Below are positions 17,799 to 25,852 of a stretch of DNA of 64,000 nt, piece after piece; within the stretch, counting starts at the first letter, position 1; each line of letters opens with the position of its first letter. Both the position numbers and the translations under genes were made by a program. Below the pieces are notes generated by a model, which was given only the letters and a program-made list of their open reading frames with translations, was not told the origin of the DNA and ran no database searches. Origin of the DNA: DT-110 sp964342305 (GTDB lineage Bacteria; Bacteroidota; Bacteroidia; Chitinophagales; Saprospiraceae); the NCBI GenBank assembly GCA_964342305.1, contig CAYFGK010000002.1:50181-114180 (forward strand), given 5' to 3'.

Positions 17799-18962
17799 TT
17801 CCAACGCCACCACCTTCCGGCTCGCCCTTACCAACCCAACGACGTACACCACCGAGATACACAGCGAAAAGGCCCCTGCCAGCATATGAGCTTGCTGCAG
17901 ATTCACGAAGTTTAGCATGGGCTGGAAAGCGATGGGAGAAAAGAATTGGCCCAGGAAAACGGCGCCCGTCATACCGCTCATGATGCGACCCCGGTTCTTG
18001 GGATTACTTTGGGTGAGCAGACAAAGCGAGGTGTTGGGCATCAGCAGGCCGGCACCGAGTCCGGCCAGAGCGGTGGATAGTGCCGCCGTCAGCACGGTGC
18101 CGGAGAGGCCGATCAGGAAAAATCCCAGGGCAATGCAACTGAACAGGATGGCGTAGATCTGATTGAAGTACAAACGGGATTTGACCCGGTTATAGAAGAA
18201 GGAAGCCGTAGCGGCCAGAAAAGTACCGCCAATCAAACCGGCACTGATCTCGAGCCCCTGATCGGCACCCAGGCTCCGCATCAGGAAGGGCGATTGGACC
18301 GGAATGACGTAAAAGAGGATCATTCCCAGAAAGATCGTCAAGTACACTGGCCATAGCGTATCGAAGGGGATATTGCCGGAAGTAGGGGGCGCTGCGGGAT
18401 CCTCTTCCTCTTTGGAAGGTTCGAATAATACTTTTGCCGATAAGGCTAAGACCAAAATAGACGCCAGATACACGCCAAAGGGGTAGCGCCAGCTAATATC
18501 GGCTAACAGACCAGCCGCCGTAACGAATATCGTACCACCAAAAGCCATGAAGGCACCCTGAATGCCCAGGAAATTGGAACGCTCCTCGCCTTCCAGGTAA
18601 TCACCTACCAGAGCCGTTGCACCCGTCATGGAAAAGGCTACGGCGATGCCCAGCACCGCCCGTCCCGCCAGAATGGCGTAGATATTATTCAGTACCAGAC
18701 CCGAACCTCCGGCAATCGCGTACACCACCATACTGATCAACAGCAGGCGTACTTTGCCGAAACGATCCAGGGCATAACCCGCAAAAGGGGAGGAGATCGC
18801 AATGAACAGTGCCGGCATCGTAAGGATCAACTTGGTCAGCAGATCACTGTTGGGTACATCCGCAAAGTGATCGGAGATCATAGGCAGGGCCGGCGCGATA
18901 ATCGCTCCCGCCATCACCGTCAGTGAGCTGATTAGGAGTAGGGTTAGTTTCAGTAGGCGCAT
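17796..18962 (-). CDS. MFS drug-efflux-type transporter
   Basis: 388 residues from the ATG at 18962 (MRLLKLTLLLISS); another ATG two codons upstream is possible. About 12 hydrophobic helices are visible. Signature A-like loop FAGYALDRFGKVRLLL follows TM2, and GRAVLGIAVAFSMTGATALVGDYL resembles the motif C region of DHA1 proton antiporters. It probably exports small toxic molecules across the inner membrane. A MarR gene lies just upstream on the same strand, a common efflux arrangement, with a stem-loop between them. Its stop codon is supplied by an adjoining repeat. Confidence 0.85.
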   Translation of the reverse strand: MRLLKLTLLLISSLTVMAGAIIAPALPMISDHFADVPNSDLLTKLILTMPALFIAISSPFAGYALDRFGKVRLLLISMVVYAIAGGSGLVLNNIYAILAGRAVLGIAVAFSMTGATALVGDYLEGEERSNFLGIQGAFMAFGGTIFVTAAGLLADISWRYPFGVYLASILVLALSAKVLFEPSKEEEDPAAPPTSGNIPFDTLWPVYLTIFLGMILFYVIPVQSPFLMRSLGADQGLEISAGLIGGTFLAATASFFYNRVKSRLYFNQIYAILFSCIALGFFLIGLSGTVLTAALSTALAGLGAGLLMPNTSLCLLTQSNPKNRGRIMSGMTGAVFLGQFFSPIAFQPMLNFVNLQQAHMLAGAFSLCISVVYVVGLVRASRKVVALE

Positions 18963-19047
18963 GTGCAATCGTTGGGTACCTCCTAATAAGGTCAGAGTGC
19001 AGCCATAAGTTCAATACCCGTAAAACAACCGGGGAGGTTTTGTGATT

Positions 19048-19100
19048 TTTAATTATTAATGTTTGATTTTTAGTCTTTTACGAATTAATTAATAATTAAA
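19048..19100 (-). terminator. AT-rich stem-loop between MarR and MFS genes
   Basis: TTTAATTATTAAT (19048-19060) pairs perfectly with ATTAATAATTAAA (19088-19100). It lies after the MarR stop codon and before the MFS start. It may end or attenuate the MarR transcript, so that MFS expression needs read-through or its own promoter. Confidence 0.5.
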
Positions 19101-19115
19101 TTTTAAGAATTACAA

Positions 19116-19610
19116 CTACGTCAGATTGTCGGTGATCTTCTTCAGGGTCTCCAGGCAGCTCACCCATTCCCGCACGCCAATGTCTTTGCTGGCCTGACGC
19201 AACAGGTCCAGTGCACAGCGGCGCAGCGGTTTCTGCAGGGCTTTTCCGGCCCCGGTGAGGTGTATGCGCTTGCGCCGCTTATCAACCGCACCGGCCACAC
19301 GTTCAAGGTAGGCCTTTTGTTCCATGGTATGCAAAAGGCGGGTGAGGCTCGACTTATCCTTGTACAAACGGTCGGCAATGGTTTGCTGGGACAGCCCGTC
19401 TTCGTCCCACAGCACATTAAGCACCAGCCACATATCGTGGGTGAGCTCGTACCCCTGCTCGTTGAATGAGCGGACCAGCCCAAGTACGAATTGGTTGCCG
19501 GCCACGTGCGTCAGGAAGCCTATCGAATCTTCTCTACGGTAGTTCGGATCGGACATATCATCGGTATTGTAGTGGTCGTTGAGGTTGCCAACAATATATA
19601 TCTTTTTCAT
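19116..19610 (-). CDS. MarR family transcriptional regulator
   Basis: 164 residues from the ATG at 19610; an internal ATG at 19556 (MSDPNYRRED) is an alternative start. The winged-helix core is clear: LSQQTIADRLYKDKSSLTRLLHTME is the recognition helix region, then YLERVAGAVDKRRKRIHLTGAGKAL is the wing with the DxR motif (spans about residues 75-125). It probably represses the downstream MFS transporter gene in response to its substrate. That link rests on gene order only. Confidence 0.85.
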   Translation of the reverse strand: MKKIYIVGNLNDHYNTDDMSDPNYRREDSIGFLTHVAGNQFVLGLVRSFNEQGYELTHDMWLVLNVLWDEDGLSQQTIADRLYKDKSSLTRLLHTMEQKAYLERVAGAVDKRRKRIHLTGAGKALQKPLRRCALDLLRQASKDIGVREWVSCLETLKKITDNLT

Positions 19611-19663
19611 CGATTTATGGTGGTTGGGGGAAGTGCAGTGTTCTGCTCTTGGTTGAGGACTGC

Positions 19664-19812
19664 TGCTCAGGCTTAATCAAAACCCACCCACTAACTCCCT
19701 CCCTTTGTAAGGGAGGGAGAACCGATCATCGTTTTATGGGGACTCCCCCTTCCATTCCCAAAGGGAAGGGGGCTGGGGGGATGGGTTTTGGATCAAGAAT
19801 CTGCGCAGTCCA
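19664..19812 (+). repeat. 149-bp repeat, copy 1
   Basis: Identical by eye over 149 bp to 19851-19999. An outer stem (AAAACCCACCC with GGATGGGTTTT) encloses two hairpins: CTCCCTCCC-TTTGTAA-GGGAGGGAG and CCCCTTCC-CATTCCCAAAG-GGAAGGGG by span. The overall plan is cloverleaf-like. Confidence 0.9.
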
Positions 19813-19850
19813 AAGCCAGGCTGTAGGGCATTGTTCTTGGAGGTAGCTAT

Positions 19851-19999
19851 TGCTCAGGCTTAATCAAAACCCACCCACTAACTCCCTCCCTTTGTAAGGG
19901 AGGGAGAACCGATCATCGTTTTATGGGGACTCCCCCTTCCATTCCCAAAGGGAAGGGGGCTGGGGGGATGGGTTTTGGATCAAGAATCTGCGCAGTCCA
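19851..19999 (+). repeat. 149-bp repeat, copy 2
   Basis: Second identical unit, 38 bp after the first, in the same orientation. It ends 33 bp before the first BlaI-type operator. Perfect identity implies recent duplication or ongoing gene conversion. No gene is present in 19611-20124. Confidence 0.9.
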
Positions 20000-20032
20000 C
20001 TCCCCGGCACACGGCCCCGCAACAAAGCTGTC

Positions 20033-20097
20033 AACTAAAAAAATAGTTTAAAAACTGCTTTTATAGTTGATAAACTAAAAAAGTAGTTGTATACTTG
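20033..20097 (+). promoter_or_regulatory. BlaI-type operator pair and promoter
   Basis: Two near-identical inverted repeats, AACTAAAAAAATAGTT (20033-20048) and AACTAAAAAAGTAGTT (20073-20088), have centres exactly 40 bp apart, about four helical turns. A Bacteroidota-type promoter is built in: TTG at 20067-20069, 20 bp, then TATACTTG at 20090-20097. The second operator lies between the two promoter boxes, so binding should block transcription. The gene just downstream is a BlaI-family repressor, giving expected autoregulation. Confidence 0.8.
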
Positions 20098-20124
20098 CCT
20101 TGTACTTACACGAAAACCATACAC

Positions 20125-20487
20125 ATGGCTACACTGACCAACAAAGAAGAAGAGATCATGCGGGTGCTTTGGCGCCTCGAGAAAGCCTTTGTTAAAGAAA
20201 TCCTCGATGAGCTGCCCGAGCCCAAGCCCCATTACAATACGGTGTCCACCGTCATCCGCAAACTGGAAGAGAAGGGACACGTAGGCTACGAATCATTCGG
20301 CAAAACCCACCGCTATTTTCCTTTGCTAAAGAAAGAAGACTATCGGGAGGAGATCGTGGAAGGAACCGTGGAGCAGTATTTCGATAATTCCTTCAAGGAT
20401 ATGGTGGCCCATTACGCGAAATCGGAGCGTATCTCGCCGGAGGAGTTGCAGGAAATCATCAATATGATCGAAAAGAACAGCAAATAA
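20125..20487 (+). CDS. BlaI/MecI/CopY family transcriptional repressor
   Basis: 120 residues from the ATG at 20125 (MATLTNKEEEIMRVLW); a start at 20095 would lie in the promoter. The winged helix is typical: VKEILDELPEPKPHYNTVSTVIRKLEEKGHVGYE by span (residues 26-58), followed by a C-terminal dimerisation part. In characterised systems this repressor is cleaved after an M56/BlaR1 sensor detects a signal. The partner gene begins at the last base of this stop codon. The target signal here is unknown. Confidence 0.9.
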   Translation: MATLTNKEEEIMRVLWRLEKAFVKEILDELPEPKPHYNTVSTVIRKLEEKGHVGYESFGKTHRYFPLLKKEDYREEIVEGTVEQYFDNSFKDMVAHYAKSERISPEELQEIINMIEKNSK

Positions 20488-22160
20488 TGATCTACTTAAT
20501 CCTTTCCTTCAACCTGGTCCTCGCTATCCTGGTGGCCATCTACTGGCTGTTCTTTCGGGACGGACACGCCTTTCGGTTCAACCGGTATCTACTGCTGGCC
20601 CTGCCATTGCTGGCCCTGCTGCTACCACAGATCCCGCGTCCCGTAGAGATGGTGCAACGCTCGGTGACCGATCGGGTGCAGGAACAGATCCCATTCACCG
20701 CAAACCCTTTCGATATGGATCAGGCTTCCGCCAAAAAAACAGGCGGAACAGCGCAGGGTGGGGATGTTAGTGTAAGCGAAACGCCGGTTTTACCACCTTG
20801 GCTGCAAACCCTCACCTGGGCCAAGGTCCTGCTGAGCTTATACCTGGCCGGGGTTATCCTGTTCTTCGCTAGACACCTGCGGCAATGGTGGCAACTCATC
20901 CGGGTGCTGCGCCGCTCCGAGCGATTACCCAGCTCGGATTTCCGACTGGTCCGTGCTGCGGGCGTAAAGGAGCCGTTCTCCTTCTTCCAATGGATCGTGT
21001 TGCCAAAGCAAGAATTTCGATATACCGATTACCAACAGATCCTGGAACACGAACTGGTCCACGTACGCCAGCGCCACAGTTGGGACATCATGCTGGGCGA
21101 ATGGCTGCAGATACTCTGCTGGTTCAATCCGACGGTAAAGACCTACCGCTCATTGGTGCACAACAACCTCGAATACCTGGTCGACGATACCCTGCTGCAC
21201 CAGGGCGTCGATCAGCGCACCTACCAATACAGCTTGCTCAGTGTTAGCCTGGGCGGACAAGCCATGTCGATGGCCACGAATTACAATCATTCCTTTATCA
21301 AAAAACGCATACAAATGATGAATACCACTAAGATTAAGGGGATGCCATTCTGGAAGGGCGGACTGATTATCCTCCAGGTTCTGGCGATCCTGCAATTGTT
21401 TGGACAGGGACTGCCGCCGGTTTCCAAGGGAATGGATATTATTCTAGTTGGAAATGGAGCTACATATGAGGAATTATCGGAATTACAGGATAAGGTTGAT
21501 AGCGATATCGATAATGCACGCTTTGGGATTAACGATGTCGAGTATTTACCAGATGGCTCTTTTAAATCTATTTCTGTAAAAGTTTCGACTCATTCGGGTT
21601 CCGGTACCTCAACATTTGATCAGGACATTCCGGGTCTGCCATATATGCCAAAATTTATTGGTATTCGAAAAGATGGCCAACTGTCGATAGGTGTTTTGGA
21701 ATCAGATAAATTGGAGCGAATAATTGAGTTGTATGAATATTTGGACTTTCATACGGCTGCCTTAGATCCATCTAAAGAAAATTTGTTGCGCCTACTCCCA
21801 GAAATAAAAAGCCTGGAAAAAATACGTAAACAAAAATTATCGGAGCGAAAGAAAACGAAAGGTTCACCTTTTTCCAGAAGCATTACCATGCGTATTCCTA
21901 AGGAAGGAGAAGCACTGGAGTCATTCCCTGTTCTATTAAATCGCGCCATATCATCTCAAAGCCGGGAAGAAGGATTTCCTGTTGTTTATTATTTAGACGG
22001 TATTCCAAAAAGTATCAAAATCGATGACTTGGATTATTCAACTATTTCATCTATTGAAATCCGCACCGAAGGAGTCACCAAAGAGATCGGTGGAGAAGAA
22101 GTCAAAGAAGGAGAGGTAAAGGTGTTGATTACCCGTAAACCTGTTTCTTCCAGAAATTAA
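20487..22160 (+). CDS. M56 (BlaR1-type) membrane metallopeptidase with TonB-plug-like C-terminus
   Basis: 557 residues. TM helices are near 2-22, 32-48, 112-130 and 290-310. The zinc motif HELVHVRQRH (HExxH type) near residue 190 lies in the cytoplasmic loop, with a downstream LVDDTLL typical of M56. After the last helix comes a periplasmic region; its final part (FPVVYYLDGIP, ISSIEIRTEG, VKVLITRKP) resembles a TonB-dependent receptor plug domain. It starts one base inside the BlaI stop codon (TAATG), so the pair is coupled. It probably senses an envelope signal and triggers BlaI cleavage. The plug-like tail may be the sensing or docking part. Confidence 0.85.
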   Translation: MIYLILSFNLVLAILVAIYWLFFRDGHAFRFNRYLLLALPLLALLLPQIPRPVEMVQRSVTDRVQEQIPFTANPFDMDQASAKKTGGTAQGGDVSVSETPVLPPWLQTLTWAKVLLSLYLAGVILFFARHLRQWWQLIRVLRRSERLPSSDFRLVRAAGVKEPFSFFQWIVLPKQEFRYTDYQQILEHELVHVRQRHSWDIMLGEWLQILCWFNPTVKTYRSLVHNNLEYLVDDTLLHQGVDQRTYQYSLLSVSLGGQAMSMATNYNHSFIKKRIQMMNTTKIKGMPFWKGGLIILQVLAILQLFGQGLPPVSKGMDIILVGNGATYEELSELQDKVDSDIDNARFGINDVEYLPDGSFKSISVKVSTHSGSGTSTFDQDIPGLPYMPKFIGIRKDGQLSIGVLESDKLERIIELYEYLDFHTAALDPSKENLLRLLPEIKSLEKIRKQKLSERKKTKGSPFSRSITMRIPKEGEALESFPVLLNRAISSQSREEGFPVVYYLDGIPKSIKIDDLDYSTISSIEIRTEGVTKEIGGEEVKEGEVKVLITRKPVSSRN

Positions 22161-22277
22161 CCAGCAGGCTCAGCTCTGAACAAAGAGCCTGATTCCAACT
22201 ACGATTAAGTCTGAAATATATATTTGGCTACCCAGCTAGCCCTGAACGATTACTATCAATGATCAAAATCCAATATC

Positions 22278-22640
22278 ATGAAAAACGTATTTTTAGTATT
22301 CCTCTGTGCCTTATTCTGCCTTTCGGCAAATGCTCAATCCGACCAGACCCCCAATCGCAAAAACGGACTCACCATCTCCATTGAATCATTGGCGGATGCC
22401 AAATCCCTGCAATGGGAAAAATTGGAAAATGTACTGACGAAAGAAGCCTTCGACGGAAAAAGAGACTTCGCCCTCACCGTGAAGGTCGAACTCACCGACT
22501 CGGAGGTGAAAGCACTTAAAAGTCCGTACGAAATGTCTTCCTTTAAAGTGGAGGTAACCGACGAACCGGACTCCAAAAAACGATTCCAGGAATTAAAAGA
22601 CGGCGTTACCCAAATGATCGCCTTTTTGGAAGGAAACTAG
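22278..22640 (+). CDS. Small secreted hypothetical protein
   Basis: 120 residues with a clear signal peptide (MKNVFLVFLCALFCLSANAQ). The mature part is about 100 residues, charged, with LTVKVELTDSEVKALKSPYEMSS in the middle (by span) and an acidic helix at the end. I do not recognise a family. It lies 117 bp after the M56 gene on the same strand and could be a periplasmic partner or target of that sensor; this is only suggested by position. Confidence 0.6.
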   Translation: MKNVFLVFLCALFCLSANAQSDQTPNRKNGLTISIESLADAKSLQWEKLENVLTKEAFDGKRDFALTVKVELTDSEVKALKSPYEMSSFKVEVTDEPDSKKRFQELKDGVTQMIAFLEGN

Positions 22641-22653
22641 TCCGAGTATACAT

Positions 22654-22830
22654 CGTGAGGTCGGGCTTAGATGTCTTTATAAAGTGCAGATTAATAACGC
22701 CCAACCTCCCGGTACCGGGTAGAAGGTATATGGATTTAACCAAGTCCAATTACCTAATACCCAATACCAACTACAACGTGAGATTGCGACACTCCGTTAT
22801 TTAGCAAACAGCTCGACCCTAATCTCACGG
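22654..22830 (-). repeat. Three-hairpin intergenic repeat, copy 2 (inverted)
   Basis: Read on the minus strand it has the same order as copy 1. Stem changes are compensatory: here the left stem is CGTGAGATT with AATCTCACG, where copy 3 has CGGGAGGTT with AACCTCCCG. The right hairpin shares CTGCACTTTA with the solo copy at 59605. Confidence 0.8.
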
Positions 22831-22851
22831 TATATAGTGAAATCACCCGGG

Positions 22852-22884
22852 CACCTCGTTCTGGATTGGACGGGGTGTTTTTTT
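22852..22884 (+). terminator. Rho-independent terminator
   Basis: CACCTCGT (22852-22859) pairs imperfectly with ACGGGGTG (22870-22877), followed by seven T residues. It follows the secreted-protein gene and the repeat, and it abuts the Uma2 remnant. Confidence 0.6.
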
Positions 22885-23146
22885 GTTGGTCCACGGTCCA
22901 AGCAGCCTGACCTACGACCGGGAGACAAAAGGTGCATTGTTTGCATCCTACCACCTTCCCGAATATTGGATCGTGAACATTCCAGACCAGCAGTTCGAAT
23001 GCTACTCCGACCCAGAGAATGGCGCATACCGAAGAAAAGAGATCCGAACGGGTCAAGATCACCTCTCAACAACCTGGTTACCGAAAACCACGGTAGCGTC
23101 TTTATTTGGACCGGTATATACCGCTTCGAAAAAGGTTTGGGCATAG
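22883..23146 (+). pseudogene. Uma2-family endonuclease remnant (C-terminal part only)
   Basis: The frame reads LVHGPSSLTYDRETKGALF, then LPEYWIVNIPD, then SDPENGAYRRKE and TVASLFGPVY. These match the second half of Uma2 (DUF820) nucleases, whose core is SPST-x5-D-x2-K-x6-Y and EYWIVD. About 110 N-terminal residues, with part of the active site, are missing. The left break coincides with a terminator T-run and the right end runs into a structured repeat at 23116. It is therefore a degraded gene; start and end are approximate. Confidence 0.65.
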
Positions 23147-23221
23147 CCCAAACCTTTTCACGCGAGTATATACTCGACTCGTAGTGATTTGGATTCCCAA
23201 ATCACTACGTTGTCGGTATAA
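23116..23221. repeat. Cloverleaf-like intergenic element, copy B
   Basis: Homologous to 6486-6590. Hairpin 1 is perfect here (GGTTTGGGC-ATA-GCCCAAACC), the central CGAGTATATACTCG is unchanged, and hairpin 3 reads CGTAGTGATTTGG with CCAAATCACTACG. Copy A has CGAAGTGGTTTGG with its own perfect complement, so both differences in that arm are compensated. The rest of 23222-23368 shows no gene. Confidence 0.85.
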
Positions 23222-23368
23222 TGGCAAATCGCCCTGCCTTCGCCAAGCAAGGAAGGTCCAGGGACTACTGTTTTCACCTTAACCTAAAACTCAACCTCAA
23301 CCTTTTTCAAGTAAACATTGATTTTCAACAACTTATAGAGGTGTGCTTAAGAGGGAGAGCCCATTAAC

Positions 23369-24526
23369 CTAATTACATTCATCCTCCATCCCTGCAATCC
23401 ACTCCCTGATCAACGCGATACCCTCGGCATGCGGTATGACCCGCCCCAGTTCCGGCATCATCACCCCCGGATCGGAATCCTCCATGCGGTACACCAGGAT
23501 GGAACTGTCCGGCTCGCCGGGAGCTATCCCGTACAAGCGATTGCCCGATCCTTTACCGGCGGCCACGGGCGTTTTACAAAAGCCGAGTTTCCCCATATTG
23601 GTCTGGTCGGCCTGCAGGTACAAGCCCGTGGTATGAGCGGGTCCTTCCGGGTGGTGACAATGCCCGCAGTTCACGTCCAGGTAAGCAAGCGCCCGCTCGT
23701 GAACCGTACCCGATTCGGGCGACGACCAATCGGCCACGGCAGGAAGGGATTGCGGACTATCCGCCAAATCGAGGTAGCCCAGGGATACCCATTTGCTCAA
23801 CTGATTGGCGGGACTATCATCATATTCGTAATTGACATTCAGATTCCGCACTTTGGGACCAATGGGCAGTAGTTCTTTCTGGCGATTGTGGCAACTCTTG
23901 CATTGGTTTTTATTGGGTACCACGTATTCGATCTGTTGTTTTTGTCCGGCCAGGTCGACCCACTCCACATCCCGGTAGTCACCGATCACCGTCAGCTCCG
24001 CATCCGTCTGCGATTCGTTCCAGACGTAGGTGTACGCCTGCCAATCCCCTGCTTGCTTCAACAATAAACGAGTCTCCACCAAATCCCGATTCTGTTCCGG
24101 CTTACGGAAATCCGTCGGGTAATAGAACGTCTTGATCAATGCGGCCCCATCAGGGAACTGCAGCACACCTTCCGCATCCACGTTGGCTGATTGCCCTTCG
24201 GGCATCCAGACGAAGCGGGCCTTATGCGCATAGTCGGTAAAGAGGGGCGTAATCAGGTCATAAGGGAGTACCCCGGTATTGGGGCGTTGGTCAGTCAGCC
24301 TTCCGGCAAAAAAGCCATAGTCGGATAAATGCTCGTAGGGGAGGGTAGCAGCGGCATCCATGTTGACGGGGCCAGCGTACTCTTGTACCTCCGCCTGGCA
24401 ACCCAGCAATACCAGTGAGAGAATACCTCCGAAGCACCATTTTTGCCTAAAAAAATGCTGAATGCTGAATGTTGAATGATGAATGGGTTTGGAAACCAGG
24501 CAATTGAAATATTTATCATTCATCAT
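23369..24526 (-). CDS. Diheme-type c cytochrome lipoprotein (SO2930/HNE_0200 family)
   Basis: 385 residues from the ATG at 24526. A hydrophobic stretch ending LVLLGC looks like a lipobox, but about 30 residues of odd n-region precede it. These come from a short-repeat inverted repeat, so the true start is uncertain. Two haem-binding motifs are visible: CKSCH (in NKNQCKSCHNRQKELLP) and CGHCH (in VNCGHCHHPEGPA). Other conserved parts: LPYDLITPLFTDYAHKARFVW and MMPELGRVIPHAEGIALI by span. It is paired with the beta-helix lipoprotein gene upstream, a known pairing of these two families. Likely role is periplasmic electron transfer for an unknown oxidation. Confidence 0.8.
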   Translation of the reverse strand: MMNDKYFNCLVSKPIHHSTFSIQHFFRQKWCFGGILSLVLLGCQAEVQEYAGPVNMDAAATLPYEHLSDYGFFAGRLTDQRPNTGVLPYDLITPLFTDYAHKARFVWMPEGQSANVDAEGVLQFPDGAALIKTFYYPTDFRKPEQNRDLVETRLLLKQAGDWQAYTYVWNESQTDAELTVIGDYRDVEWVDLAGQKQQIEYVVPNKNQCKSCHNRQKELLPIGPKVRNLNVNYEYDDSPANQLSKWVSLGYLDLADSPQSLPAVADWSSPESGTVHERALAYLDVNCGHCHHPEGPAHTTGLYLQADQTNMGKLGFCKTPVAAGKGSGNRLYGIAPGEPDSSILVYRMEDSDPGVMMPELGRVIPHAEGIALIREWIAGMEDECN

Positions 24527-24541
24527 TCAACATTTAGCATT
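24461..24541. repeat. 25-bp inverted repeat made of short AATGNTGAATG units
   Basis: Arms 24461-24485 and 24517-24541 are complementary with one mismatch, separated by 31 bp. The repeat spans the start codon and first codons of the cytochrome gene and could affect its translation or phase. Confidence 0.7.
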
Positions 24542-24614
24542 TCATAAAGCAAAAAGTCAGGGCAGGTCACCACTGGCAAGAACAAATGTATTTACTGGTG
24601 CAAAACAAAAAGGA

Positions 24615-25814
24615 TCACTGCACCATCCCGACGCAGGCGTAGGGTGCGAGATCGGTCTGGACATTATCAAAATCGTTGGCGGCATCCACGTTGGCAAAGC
24701 GCAGATCATCTCCGGACTGATCAATACAAATATTCAGGGGATTGGGGTTTCCGTCGGTGGTATCCGGTAAAATACCGTCGTACAGAATATCCTGGGGCCG
24801 CCCCTTAAACACCATGTTCACCATCTTTCCGAAGTCACTACTCAGGTCGGGCAGGGCTTTTTTTCGCTCGTAGGTGTTGTCCCGGATGGTGATATCGTAG
24901 GAAAACGGGTCATATTCCTCGTTTTCCCAGGGCTTTTGGGTCATTTGGTAGCTGGCAATGGCGGTACCGAATGTTTTGTGATCCCGGATGTCATTTTCGT
25001 ACACCACCACCTTTTTTGCGGCAAGCAAAATAATGCCGGTGCCGGGAGGTACAATACCTACGATATTTCCCTTGGGGGCAAAGTTCTTGTGGTTATTACC
25101 AATGATCTGGTTGCGGTATACCTTGGTGGTATGCCCGTTCACTACCGGCAGATCGGGCAGGTCGAAGACCAGAATACCACCGGTATTTTCTTCGGCCCGG
25201 TTGCCATAGACTTCGGAGTTTATACAGTTCTCGATCTCAATTCCCGCTACATTGTGGTGGGCGTAGCAATCGCGCACCACCACATTGGTACTTTGCCCAA
25301 CGTAGATCCCGGCGTCGGAGGCGAAGGATGCTTCACACTCCTCGATCAGCACATTGGTACAGGCAACCGGGTACAACCCATACCCTCCGTTACTGCCCTT
25401 AGCACCGCCGGTCCAGGTGGTCTTTACCCGCCGCAGGGTCACTCCGGTACAGTCCTGAAGCTTGATGCAGTCTCCGTTCGTATCCTGAACGGTAAGATCT
25501 TCAATGGTAACCGAATCGGCCGTGATCTTCAGGCCTTCGGCACCGGTTTTCTGATCTAAAAAAGAAAGAATGGTTTTCTCCATACCGGCCCCGCGAATGG
25601 TAATTCCCGAAATGCCGTCCAGCGAAAGCGGACGATCAAACCGGTATTCTCCAGCCGGTATCTCGATAACATCACCCGGTTGAGCCATGATCAATTCTTC
25701 CTGGATCCGGGCGTAGAGATCTCCGGCCAGATCAACAGATTCCGGAGTTTTGGAGCATCCTAAACAGACGGAGAGCATGCCTGAGAGCAAGAGTAACCGA
25801 AGAAACTGGTTCAT
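24615..25814 (-). CDS. Parallel beta-helix repeat lipoprotein (SO2929-like)
   Basis: 399 residues with a lipoprotein signal ending SVCLGC. A series of right-handed beta-helix turns fills residues 60-300 (for example VIEIPAGEYRFDRPL, GITIRGAGMEKTIL, VTIEDLTVQDTNGDCIKL, each one turn). The family is usually next to the SO2930-type cytochrome, as here, 88 bp downstream. The helix may bind or cleave a polysaccharide or support the cytochrome partner. No catalytic residue assignment is possible. It follows egtD on the same strand after 38 bp. Confidence 0.8.
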   Translation of the reverse strand: MNQFLRLLLLSGMLSVCLGCSKTPESVDLAGDLYARIQEELIMAQPGDVIEIPAGEYRFDRPLSLDGISGITIRGAGMEKTILSFLDQKTGAEGLKITADSVTIEDLTVQDTNGDCIKLQDCTGVTLRRVKTTWTGGAKGSNGGYGLYPVACTNVLIEECEASFASDAGIYVGQSTNVVVRDCYAHHNVAGIEIENCINSEVYGNRAEENTGGILVFDLPDLPVVNGHTTKVYRNQIIGNNHKNFAPKGNIVGIVPPGTGIILLAAKKVVVYENDIRDHKTFGTAIASYQMTQKPWENEEYDPFSYDITIRDNTYERKKALPDLSSDFGKMVNMVFKGRPQDILYDGILPDTTDGNPNPLNICIDQSGDDLRFANVDAANDFDNVQTDLAPYACVGMVQ

Positions 25815-25852
25815 GTTTTTCCCAAGAAGATAAAAAAACCGGCGTATTTCTT

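Noticed and set aside
19624..19846. Small frames over the 149-bp repeats
   Set aside because: They read through repeat hairpins, lack family motifs and are repeated with the DNA unit.
22837..23184. 115-codon frame overlapping the Uma2 remnant
   Set aside because: Different frame from the one with EYWIVN and other Uma2 motifs.
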